A stretch of 10,608 nucleotides of DNA from OFTM10 sp964196195 (GTDB lineage Bacteria > Actinomycetota > Acidimicrobiia > Acidimicrobiales > Aldehydirespiratoraceae), in the NCBI GenBank assembly GCA_964196195.1, contig CAXMSE010000059.1:1-10608 (forward strand), read 5' to 3'. The position numbers and the translations under genes were made by a program. Position 1 is the stretch's first letter; each line of letters opens with the position of its first letter. The notes under the pieces are model-generated. The model was given only the letters and a program-made list of their open reading frames with translations. It did no database searches and had not been told where the DNA came from. Positions 1 through 6,093 of the stretch are shown here, one piece after another.

Positions 1-563
1 GCTGCCGCTGCCGTGTCCTTCGCGGCTGGCGAGAAGCCTCCGAAGTACAGAGGAGGGCAGGTTCCACTCTTGGTTGCGATACGTGGAGGATCGAGTTCCA
101 GATCGACGAACTCGCCGTGGAAGTCGACCGCCTCGCCGTCGAGCAGCTGTCTCAGTACCTGCATGTGCTCGAGTGTCCGCTGGTATCGCGGCTCGGATTC
201 GAGCTCCTGTCCGGGGAGATCGCTGGAGATGATGTTGATGTTGAGCCGCCCGTCGCACATCTGATCGATGGTCGCCAACTGCCGTGCAAGTTGGGGCAGC
301 CACATCTCTCCCATTCGAACCGCCAGCAGGAGATGGATGTTGTCGGTGAGCGGCGCGATCCCGCCCGCGAAAGCGACAGCGTCGATGCCGAGCGTGTAAC
401 CAGCCGGGAGCAGGATGTTGTCGAACCCGTTTCGGTCGGCCGTGAGCACGATGTCTCGGCAGTGCTCCCACGAACTCTTCAATGAAGGGTCGGACACCCC
501 CAGGTACTCGTAGTCGTCGTCGCAGAGCGCGGAGAACCAGCTGATCTCGGGTTGGGTTGTCAC
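1..563 (-). CDS. SsuD-like LLM-class flavin-dependent monooxygenase, N-terminal 187 residues (runs off the window)
   Basis: This leftward gene starts inside the window and continues past base 1, so only its N-terminal 187 residues are visible. They read like the alkanesulfonate monooxygenase (SsuD) branch of the luciferase-like TIM-barrel family: an ISWF first strand near residue 7, GFDNILLP near 46, a conserved ARQLATIDQMCDGRLNINI block around 92-110, and PPLYFGG near 170. Family members use reduced FMN and oxygen to cleave C-S or similar bonds and normally need a separate flavin reductase, which is not visible here. The GTG at 563 is chosen because a GAGG Shine-Dalgarno (572-575) lies 8 nt upstream and the frame is closed further upstream. 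It follows the aldo/keto reductase after 72 bp in the same direction and may be co-transcribed. The substrate cannot be named. Confidence 0.85.
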   Translation of the reverse strand, partial: MTTQPEISWFSALCDDDYEYLGVSDPSLKSSWEHCRDIVLTADRNGFDNILLPAGYTLGIDAVAFAGGIAPLTDNIHLLLAVRMGEMWLPQLARQLATIDQMCDGRLNINIISSDLPGQELESEPRYQRTLEHMQVLRQLLDGEAVDFHGEFVDLELDPPRIATKSGTCPPLYFGGFSPAAKDTAAA

Positions 564-635
564 GGTGTGGGCCTCATTTGTCGGCGGCGAGTTCGGAACA
601 TATCAGTCGACCTCGCTTGCCGGACGGCGTCTGAC

Positions 636-1544
636 TCAGGGGAGGGGGACACCGTCCGACGCTTCGATGATGTCGTAGGCGTCGTTGCGGCTCAACGTGA
701 TGTCGAGCGCAGCTCGCGCTCCGGTGATTCGAGCGGCGGTCTGGGTTCCGACGATGCCGATGGGTCGTGATGGGTGGGCGAGCACGAATGCGAGGGCCAC
801 GGTTGATCGGTCGACGCCCTCTCGCTCCGCGAGCCGGTCGAGAGTCTCGACGAGCTCGGGACGAACGCCTTTACCGGTGGCCAGGCGGCCTCCGCCGAGT
901 GGACTCCACGCCATGGTGGCGATGCCGAGTTCCATGGCCTGGTCGAACGAGCCATCTCGCATCGGTGTGATGACCGCGGCGGAGAATTCGAACTGATTGA
1001 CCGCGATCGGAAACTCGAGGTGGGCCTGGAGAGCCGCTGTCTGAGCTGGTGTGTGGTTCGAAACCCCCACCTCCCGGATCTTCCCTTCGTCGCGCAGTGC
1101 CGTGATGGTCTCGGCGACCTCGGCCGGATGGGTCAGCATGTCAGGCCGATGGATCATGTAGACGTCGATCCAGTCGACTCCGAGCCGACGGAGCGAGTCT
1201 TCGCATGCTTGTCGCAGTGCTTGGCTGCTCGAGTCGTAAGGGGCCGGGGGACGAATCCCGCCCTTGGTGGCCAGAATCATCCTGTCTCTCAGCTCCGGTG
1301 CCGTGGCGAGCACCCGGCCGAGCAGTTCCTCGACGGCACCGAAACCTGTGCCCCCCCAGTCGAACCCGTACACGTCGGCTGTGTCGATCAGGTTCATCTC
1401 GGCATCGAGCGCGGTCTCGATGAGGCCCTGAGCCACCGACACGTCTGGCGAGGTGAAACGCCAGAGACCGAACGACAGCGGCCCAACCTCGATGCCCGCC
1501 GCCCCGATCCTGCGAATCGACCTGTTGACGAGGTTTTCAGCCAT
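636..1544 (-). CDS. Aldo/keto reductase (YdhF-like)
   Basis: This is a 302-residue NAD(P)H-dependent (beta/alpha)8 oxidoreductase of the aldo/keto reductase superfamily. The catalytic tetrad is complete: Asp54 and Tyr59 in the NLIDTADVYG motif, Lys94 in ILATKGG, and His132 in DVYMIHRPD. The NQFEFS strand and the C-terminal PIGIVGTQ cofactor-binding segment are also present. The WRF start of the barrel and the overall layout resemble E. coli YdhF-type reductases. The frame could extend to 1595, but the ATG at 1544 has a GGAG ribosome-binding site (1549-1552) and yields the normal family N-terminus, so it is preferred. A 188-bp gap separates it from the SnoaL-like gene upstream, and a flavin monooxygenase follows downstream. 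It probably reduces a carbonyl intermediate; its substrate is unknown. Confidence 0.93.
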   Translation of the reverse strand: MAENLVNRSIRRIGAAGIEVGPLSFGLWRFTSPDVSVAQGLIETALDAEMNLIDTADVYGFDWGGTGFGAVEELLGRVLATAPELRDRMILATKGGIRPPAPYDSSSQALRQACEDSLRRLGVDWIDVYMIHRPDMLTHPAEVAETITALRDEGKIREVGVSNHTPAQTAALQAHLEFPIAVNQFEFSAAVITPMRDGSFDQAMELGIATMAWSPLGGGRLATGKGVRPELVETLDRLAEREGVDRSTVALAFVLAHPSRPIGIVGTQTAARITGARAALDITLSRNDAYDIIEASDGVPLP

Positions 1545-1732
1545 TGCTCTCCGTTCGTGGGAAGACCGGCTCTGCGCGATGTGCCGAGCCGACATTCTAG
1601 AGTCTTCGTCGACACTGGATGATCGTCGGTGACTGCGGATGTGCCCGGGAAGGGACTCGCCCTTGCGGTCGACAGCGCACCGTGAGTGGTCCTACGTTGC
1701 CAGGCCCGCGCCGAGGACGCGCAGTGTCGGAC
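1545..1732. other. 188-bp intergenic gap between the SnoaL-like gene and the aldo/keto reductase
   Basis: This is the longest non-coding stretch in the window. It separates the leftward racemase/SnoaL operon from the leftward aldo/keto reductase. On the minus strand a TAGAAT hexamer (1594-1599) sits about 50 nt upstream of the reductase start and could be a -10 element, but no convincing -35 is placed 16-18 nt further up. A short GCGC-type inverted repeat near 1707-1722 is too small and lacks a T-run, so I do not call a terminator. The gap suggests that the reductase and flavin monooxygenase have their own promoter. Confidence 0.5.
1594..1599 (-). promoter_or_regulatory. Possible -10 element for the aldo/keto reductase
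   Basis: TAGAAT on the minus strand is one substitution from the TATAAT consensus and lies upstream of a well-spaced ribosome-binding site and ATG. No good -35 box accompanies it, so this is only a weak candidate. Confidence 0.25.
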
Positions 1733-2146
1733 TCAGCTGAGCTTTGATCCCGGAACGATTCCCCGTTCGGCGAGATCGTTCCACACCTTCTGATCAACGA
1801 TCTTGCCGTCTCGGAGGGTGAAGCGATCGATGAACCGAATCCCTTCGAAAGTGGTGCCGTCGAGACCCTCACCGCTCAGCATTCCGAACGCATAGATCAC
1901 GGTCTCGTCGGCCCCGTCGCTCCGGGCGACCACGTCGAAGCGCTCGAAGTTCTTTCTCACCGATCTGAAACGGCCCGCAGACGAGCCGACCTGCTGCTCC
2001 AGTGTGGTGAAAATCCGGCCGCCCGGGAACGTGATCTCAAGCTCGGAGCCCAGGAATTCCGCAGCCCCATCAAGGTCGCGGGCTTCGACCAAGCGGAGAA
2101 ATTGGCGGACAGTCTCGGCTGCCATCGCCGGTTCGTCTTCAGCCAT
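1733..2146 (-). CDS. SnoaL/NTF2-like small protein
   Basis: This 137-residue protein has the cone-shaped NTF2-like fold signature. An N-terminal helix pair (ETVRQFLRLVEARDLDGAAEFL, about residues 11-32) is followed by strands bearing ITFPGG, a central variable region, and the C-terminal pair FIDRFTLRDGKIVDQKVWND, typical of SnoaL-like and ketosteroid-isomerase-like proteins. Such proteins may be isomerases, cyclases, hydrolases or binding proteins, and no catalytic Asp/Tyr set can be assigned by eye. The ATG at 2146 is preferred. It lies inside the end of the second racemase-like gene, with an 8-nt overlap (ATGGCTGA), and has AGGTG 6 nt upstream. A GTG at 2155 in the same frame is an alternative. 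The overlap points to translational coupling and to a shared role with the racemase pair. Confidence 0.85.
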   Translation of the reverse strand: MAEDEPAMAAETVRQFLRLVEARDLDGAAEFLGSELEITFPGGRIFTTLEQQVGSSAGRFRSVRKNFERFDVVARSDGADETVIYAFGMLSGEGLDGTTFEGIRFIDRFTLRDGKIVDQKVWNDLAERGIVPGSKLS

Positions 2147-2921
2147 TCTCGGCACCTGATCCGCTCTCGGTGTCGGCCGCGGCAGCGAGCATCGCGGAGA
2201 GCATGTGGGGTTTAGGGACCAGCGGCTTGGGGTATGCGGTTCGACTGTGCGAGAGGCCGAGCCCGAGCATTGTCTCGACCAGCTTGTAGGAGAGGGGGCC
2301 CGGGTTCACCACCGGGACATCGAGCACCGAGGAAAGGTGCGCATGGGCCTGGTGCATGGTGGTGGAACCCAGACAGATGACGTCGGCGCCGCGCTCGATG
2401 AGGCGATGGCACGCGGCCTCCATCTTGGGGAGGATCGCGGCTTCCTTGCCGGTCAACAGGCTGGAGAAGTCGGGCGGGGTGTCGAAGTGCTCCACCCCAG
2501 CGCACCTCGAACGCAAGCCCCATTCGTCGAGCACCTTCTCGTAGCGGGCCAGGGCTGGTTCCCACTGCGCCGTGATTCCGAAGCGCCGGCCCAAGGCGAG
2601 CGAGAAGATCAGCGATGCTCGGCCGGGCGCCACGACGGGAATATCGAGCATGGACCGCAGAGCATCGGCACCGGAGTCGCTGACCGTGTCGATAACGACC
2701 GCGCTGAAGCCTTCGTCCTCGGCGCCGATACCCGCCTCGAACAGAGCGACATCAAGGAGCAGCCAGTCGTGCGGACTGGTGAAGCTGGTGGGCCCGGCCT
2801 TGACCGGGCGGAACTCGTAGCTGACGTCGGGCCGCAGCGATACCTCCAGCAGCTGATCAGAGCGCCGGGCCAGCCCCTCGTCGTCGAGCGCGAACGGTAC
2901 GAGTACTAGGACGCGGTTCAT
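2139..2921 (-). CDS. Asp/Glu/hydantoin racemase family protein, copy B (non-canonical active site)
   Basis: This 260-residue protein belongs to the Asp/Glu/hydantoin racemase superfamily (PF01177 type). It shows RVLVLVPF at the N-terminus, VVIDTVSDSG (residues 75-84), DIPVVAPG, ALGRRFGIT, CAGVEHFD, GADVICLGSTTMH (178-190) and NPGPLSYKLVE. Hydantoin and allantoin racemases use two cysteines that align with Thr79 and Ser186 here, so the classical two-base thiol mechanism is not available. Cysteines do occur elsewhere, for example Cys183 three residues before Ser186. The ATG overlaps the stop of copy A by 4 nt (ATGA), and the end overlaps the SnoaL-like gene by 8 nt. It could be an isomerase, decarboxylase, hydrolase or binding protein. 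Family membership is firm; racemase activity is doubtful. Confidence 0.9.
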   Translation of the reverse strand: MNRVLVLVPFALDDEGLARRSDQLLEVSLRPDVSYEFRPVKAGPTSFTSPHDWLLLDVALFEAGIGAEDEGFSAVVIDTVSDSGADALRSMLDIPVVAPGRASLIFSLALGRRFGITAQWEPALARYEKVLDEWGLRSRCAGVEHFDTPPDFSSLLTGKEAAILPKMEAACHRLIERGADVICLGSTTMHQAHAHLSSVLDVPVVNPGPLSYKLVETMLGLGLSHSRTAYPKPLVPKPHMLSAMLAAAADTESGSGAENG

Positions 2922-3706
2922 GGTGCGTCCAACTCCGCCTCTGCCGTCGCCGCAGCATCGAGCATGGCGTGCAGAACATCGGGTTTCGGGACCTGCGGCG
3001 GCGGATACGCCGTCTTGCTCTGGCTCAGGTCGAGTGCCACCAACGCCTCCGCGATGAAGTATGACAGCGGCCCCGGGTTGATGACAGGGACCGACAGGTT
3101 CGCCTGCAGATAGGAGTGGGCTTCATGCATCGTGGTCGAGCCGAGACAGATGACATCAGCACCGTCGACCTCCACGAGTGCGGTGGCAGCCTCGAGCAGC
3201 AGGGGCATCGCGTGGTCCTTACCCGCCAACAGGGTGCGGTTGTCGGGGATCACGTCGATCGAGCGGATCCCGGCGCAGCGCTCGGTCAGGCCGATGTCGG
3301 CGAGGACCCGTTCATACAGCGGGAACCACTGTTTCCACATCGTGACGATGCCGAACCTGCGCCCGAGGATCGATGCCATCACGTACATGGATCGACCTGG
3401 CCCGACCACCGGGATGTCGAGGAGTGACCGCAGGGCACTCACTCCCGAGTCGCTGACGGTGTCGATGCACACGGCGTCGTATCCATCGGCTTGTGCTTGT
3501 AGTCCCGATTCCAGCAGCGAAACATCGGCCAGGACGTAGTCGTGGTGCGAGACATAGTTGGCGGGTGCCGCCTTGGTGGGCTTGAAGTGGACCTCAACAC
3601 CCTCGGGCAAGGGAGCCGCGTCGAGCTGACGCTCGCGAAGCGCCAACTGCTCGGCCGAGAGCGGGAATGGTGCAAGCACCAGGATCCTTGCCGGGTGATC
3701 CGTCAT
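2918..3706 (-). CDS. Asp/Glu/hydantoin racemase family protein, copy A (non-canonical active site)
   Basis: This 262-residue paralogue of the next gene is clearly similar along its whole length. It has the same block order: RILVLAPF, AVCIDTVSDSG (78-88), DIPVVGPG, LGRRFGIVT, CAGIRSID, GADVICLGSTTMH (182-194), INPGPLSY and KTAYPPPQVPKP. The two positions that carry catalytic cysteines in hydantoin racemases are Thr83 and Ser190. Because both copies have the same Thr/Ser pair, the change looks like a subfamily trait and not decay. The ATG at 3706 begins the normal family N-terminus; the frame stays open to 3856, but that extension is Trp/Cys-rich and overlaps the divergent gene. No strong Shine-Dalgarno precedes it (AGGG about 9 nt away). 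It is the first gene of the leftward racemase/SnoaL operon. Confidence 0.9.
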   Translation of the reverse strand: MTDHPARILVLAPFPLSAEQLALRERQLDAAPLPEGVEVHFKPTKAAPANYVSHHDYVLADVSLLESGLQAQADGYDAVCIDTVSDSGVSALRSLLDIPVVGPGRSMYVMASILGRRFGIVTMWKQWFPLYERVLADIGLTERCAGIRSIDVIPDNRTLLAGKDHAMPLLLEAATALVEVDGADVICLGSTTMHEAHSYLQANLSVPVINPGPLSYFIAEALVALDLSQSKTAYPPPQVPKPDVLHAMLDAAATAEAELDAP

Positions 3707-3769
3707 CGGCCCGACCCTAGGCCACAGGGCGGACCAACACAGTCGCCGCCAGAGCCATAGGGTGTGGCA
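3707..3769. promoter_or_regulatory. Divergent intergenic region between racemase-like copy A and the FAD dehydrogenase
   Basis: These 63 bp must carry the start signals of both the leftward racemase operon and the rightward FAD dehydrogenase. A CCTAGG palindrome is present, but I see no confident -10/-35 pair on either strand. Such a short shared interval usually means overlapping promoters and possible common control; that is an inference from position only. Confidence 0.4.
3759..3764 (+). promoter_or_regulatory. Ribosome-binding site of the FAD dehydrogenase
   Basis: AGGGTG lies 5 nt upstream of the ATG at 3770. This favours that start over the in-frame GTG at 3764, which overlaps the site itself. 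Confidence 0.6.
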
Positions 3770-5137
3770 ATGAGCGCACTCGACTTGGATGCAGATGTAG
3801 TCGTCGCCGGTGCCGGTGCGGCTGGACTGGCTGCGTCCATAGCCGCCGCCGATCAAGGAGCGACGGTGGCATTGCTCGAAGCCAGCGCAACATTCCGAGT
3901 GGGCTCAAACACTTCGATGAGCACTTCCATGGTGCCCGTTGGTGGGAGCCGCTGGCAGGAGGAGTTCGGTATCCACGACGACTCTCCGGACCTTCTATAC
4001 CACGACATGATGGCCAAGACCGATGGGGCCGCGGAGCCGGTCGTGGCCCGTGCGCTGGCTGATGTCGGCCGCGAGCTGTCCCTGTTTCTCGCCGACGATT
4101 GTCAAGTTCCCCTCGAACTGCTCACCGATGCCGAGTTCCCGGGACATTCCCGCAAGCGGCACCTGTGCGTGGCGGATCGGGCCGGCAGAACCCTGCACCG
4201 TCATCTTCTGGAAGCGGCGGACCGGAGGGAGGCGATCACGCTGGTCGTCCCTCTGCGAGTGACGGGACTCGAACCGATGGGAGAAGGCTGGTTGGTGACG
4301 GCGGTCTCCCCCGACGGTGTTGAGCAGCAGCTCCGCACCCGGGCTGTTGTATTGGCCACCAACGGATTCGGTGCCGACCCCGATCGCGTTGCTCGCCACA
4401 TCCCCGAGGTTGCCGACGGCCTCTACTTCGGTGGCGATCACAGTCTTGGAGATGCGTTGGAGATCGGCGACCGCCTCGGCGCCGACACCTCGTTCCTCGA
4501 CTCGTACCAGGGTCATGGATCGGTGGCGACCCCCCATGGCGTTCTCTTGACGTGGACCACCATGATGAACGGTGCCTTCCTTCTCAACGCCGAGGGTCGC
4601 CGCTTCGGTGATGAGTCCACCGGTTACTCGGAGTTCGCCGTCCAAGTGTTGAGCCAGCCCGGCTCGGAGGCATGGGTGGTCTACGACCAGGGTGTGCACG
4701 ACGCGGCGCTTCCGTTCGCCGACTACCAACAGCTGATCGAGGCCGATGGCATCCGCTGGGCCGATGATGGCCCGGCGTTGGCGGAGCTGATCGGGTGCGC
4801 TCCGGCCACGTTGGGAGAGACCCTTGCCGGGGTTGCAGGATTCACCTCAGGAGCGGAATCCGATGTCTTCGGGCGCACCGTCTGGCCTCGGACTCTCCAA
4901 GCCCCGTACGCCGCAGTGAAGGTCACTGGCGCTCTCTTTCATACCCAGGGCGGTCTCAGCGTGGACGGCTCCGCCAGGGTGCTTCGAGACGGAGAACCCC
5001 TTCCTGGTCTCTACGCCGCGGGTGGGGCGGCGGCAGGCGTCTCGGGTCATGGCGCCAAGGGTTATCTGTCGGGCAACGGCCTGTTGAGCGCACTCGGGCT
5101 CGGCTACATAGCGGGCCGGACCATCACTGCGGAGTGA
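3770..5137 (+). CDS. FAD-dependent dehydrogenase of the fumarate reductase/succinate dehydrogenase flavoprotein type
   Basis: This 455-residue soluble flavoprotein has no signal peptide. The N-terminal Rossmann motif is intact: Gly14, Gly16 and Gly19 in VVVAGAGAAGLAA, with the ribose-binding Glu37 at the end of the second strand. GRRFGDES near residue 280, HTQGG at 391-395 and the C-terminal GLYAAGGAAAG flavin-binding block match the family that includes fumarate reductases, 3-ketosteroid dehydrogenases and tricarballylate dehydrogenase. The C-terminal active-site region reads GHGAKGYLSGNG (426-437). Fumarate reductases have a proton-donating Arg just before LGGN, and this protein does not, so fumarate reduction is unlikely. 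It probably introduces or removes a C=C bond next to a carbonyl or carboxylate in the pathway. It diverges from the racemase operon, and its stop abuts that of the F420-type gene. Confidence 0.88.
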   Translation: MSALDLDADVVVAGAGAAGLAASIAAADQGATVALLEASATFRVGSNTSMSTSMVPVGGSRWQEEFGIHDDSPDLLYHDMMAKTDGAAEPVVARALADVGRELSLFLADDCQVPLELLTDAEFPGHSRKRHLCVADRAGRTLHRHLLEAADRREAITLVVPLRVTGLEPMGEGWLVTAVSPDGVEQQLRTRAVVLATNGFGADPDRVARHIPEVADGLYFGGDHSLGDALEIGDRLGADTSFLDSYQGHGSVATPHGVLLTWTTMMNGAFLLNAEGRRFGDESTGYSEFAVQVLSQPGSEAWVVYDQGVHDAALPFADYQQLIEADGIRWADDGPALAELIGCAPATLGETLAGVAGFTSGAESDVFGRTVWPRTLQAPYAAVKVTGALFHTQGGLSVDGSARVLRDGEPLPGLYAAGGAAAGVSGHGAKGYLSGNGLLSALGLGYIAGRTITAE

Positions 5138-5140
5138 TCA
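5135..5140. other. Directly abutting convergent stop codons (TGATCA)
   Basis: The TGA of the rightward FAD dehydrogenase (5135-5137) and the TGA of the leftward F420-type gene (5138-5140 on the other strand) form one TGATCA palindrome with no spacer. Any transcription terminator for either gene must therefore lie inside the coding region of the other. Confidence 0.9.
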
Positions 5141-6046
5141 CGACAGCACCGCCGGCGCCAGTCTTCGGTAGACCGCCAGTTCCTCAGCCATGTCATCGGT
5201 CACCACCTGCAGACACACATGGTCGGCACCAGCGGAGAGATGCTCTTGCACTCTGCGTTGCACCGCGTCTTCGTCGCCCATTGCGTACAAGGCGTCGATC
5301 AGGCGGTCGCTACCACCGCCGAGGAAGTCGTCGTCTGTGAACCCCAGCCGCAGAAGGTGCCTGCGGTAGTTGGGCCAGGCAAGGAAACGGGTCAGGTTGG
5401 TTCGCGCCGCGGCGCGGGCCTTGTCCGGAGAGCCAAGAACGACACCCTGCTCTACCGCGAGGAGCTTGTCGGGCCCGAGCGCGGCGCGGGCCTCGCTGGT
5501 GTGGTCCGGCGTGGTGAGGAAGGGGTGGGCCCCATCGGCCAGCTCGGCGGCGGTGCGGAGCATCCGGGGTCCCAGCGCGGCGATGACCACCGGCGGCACC
5601 CAGGCCGGTCCGTGGCCGTCGAAGCTCGCATCGCGCATCTGCTCGAGATAGCTGCGCATGGTTGTGATGGGCTGGTCGTAGTGGTGGCCGCGCCCGTCGG
5701 CAGTGCTCGGATGGCTGATGCCGATGCCCAGTACGAAGCGCCCGGGGTACGCATCGCCGAGGGTCCGTCCCGCGTTCATCATCGCGGTGGGATCTCGGGC
5801 CCAGACGATGGCGATACCGCTGGCGACGATGATCCTCGTCGATGCACCGAGAAGTACGCCGGAGAACGTCAGGACGTTCTTTCCGAACGGCGACTCCGGA
5901 ACCCAGAGTGAGCGGAAACCGAGCTCTTCCAGTTCGTTGGTCACTTCGATCGCCTGGCTGGTTGGTCGACGCTGGAGGCGGCCGCTCCAAGCACCAACCC
6001 GTCCGAGTTCAGGGAAGTTGCCGGAGGCCTTCGTGTGTTGGGCCAT
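5138..6046 (-). CDS. Probable F420-dependent LLM-class oxidoreductase (MSMEG_4141-type family)
   Basis: This 302-residue luciferase-like TIM-barrel protein shows LGRVGAW at residues 14-20, GFRSLWVPES, a GIAIVWARDP strand, GRFVLGIGISH, PPVVIAALGPRMLRTAAE, ADGAHPFLTTPDHT and a C-terminal GADHVCLQV. This block series is characteristic of the actinobacterial family annotated as probable F420-dependent oxidoreductases of the MSMEG_4141 type. Such enzymes would move hydride between F420 and an organic substrate; F420 use is inferred from the family, not shown. The ATG at 6046 is preferred because LGRVGAW then lies at its usual distance. A TTG at 6076 is an alternative in the same frame. No Shine-Dalgarno is visible before 6046 and a leaderless transcript is possible. 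It diverges from the amidohydrolase across 47 bp and converges with the FAD gene with no gap. Confidence 0.9.
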   Translation of the reverse strand: MAQHTKASGNFPELGRVGAWSGRLQRRPTSQAIEVTNELEELGFRSLWVPESPFGKNVLTFSGVLLGASTRIIVASGIAIVWARDPTAMMNAGRTLGDAYPGRFVLGIGISHPSTADGRGHHYDQPITTMRSYLEQMRDASFDGHGPAWVPPVVIAALGPRMLRTAAELADGAHPFLTTPDHTSEARAALGPDKLLAVEQGVVLGSPDKARAAARTNLTRFLAWPNYRRHLLRLGFTDDDFLGGGSDRLIDALYAMGDEDAVQRRVQEHLSAGADHVCLQVVTDDMAEELAVYRRLAPAVLS

Positions 6047-6093
6047 TGCGACATAATGGCCTAGTTCGATACCCAATATGTGAGGAACCTCCC
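6047..6093. promoter_or_regulatory. Divergent promoter region between the F420-type gene and the amidohydrolase
   Basis: In these 47 bp the rightward strand has CATAAT at 6052-6057, one base from the -10 consensus, with only a poor TTCGTG (6030-6035) as -35. On the leftward strand CATTAT (6053-6058) lies about 6 nt before the ATG at 6046, which is the spacing of a -10 element feeding a leaderless transcript. The two candidates overlap, so the two genes could compete for polymerase. Positions are seen directly; function is inferred. Confidence 0.35.
6082..6086 (+). promoter_or_regulatory. Ribosome-binding site deciding the amidohydrolase GTG start
   Basis: GAGGA lies 7 nt upstream of the GTG at 6094, where the hydantoinase-type N-terminus (FDLIITN) begins. 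It rules out the long in-frame extension back towards 5842, which is antisense to the F420-type gene. Confidence 0.7.

Noticed and set aside
1020..1622. Open frame on the + strand (200 codons)
   Set aside because: It is antisense to the aldo/keto reductase and has no motif or ribosome-binding site support.
1700..1725. GC-rich inverted repeat as a terminator after the SnoaL-like gene
   Set aside because: The stem is only about four base pairs and no T-run follows on the leftward strand.
2205..2909. Long open frame on the + strand (234 codons)
   Set aside because: It lies wholly antisense to racemase-like copy B, has no family motifs, and arises from GC-rich codon bias.
3707..3856. N-terminal extension of racemase-like copy A
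   Set aside because: The added 50 residues are Trp/Cys/Arg-rich, unlike the family, and run into the start of the divergent FAD gene.
3995..4729. Long open frame on the - strand (244 codons)
   Set aside because: It is antisense to the FAD dehydrogenase, whose Rossmann and C-terminal flavin motifs show the true coding strand.
5219..5911. Open frame on the + strand (230 codons)
   Set aside because: It is antisense to the F420-type oxidoreductase and shows only low-complexity Gly/Arg/Val-rich sequence.
6082..6091. GAGGAACCTC inverted repeat as an operator
   Set aside because: It is a 4-bp palindrome that coincides with the ribosome-binding site, and so is likely chance.
5842..6093. N-terminal extension of the amidohydrolase
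   Set aside because: It would overlap the divergent F420-type gene. The family N-terminus begins at GTG 6094 with a well-placed GAGGA site.
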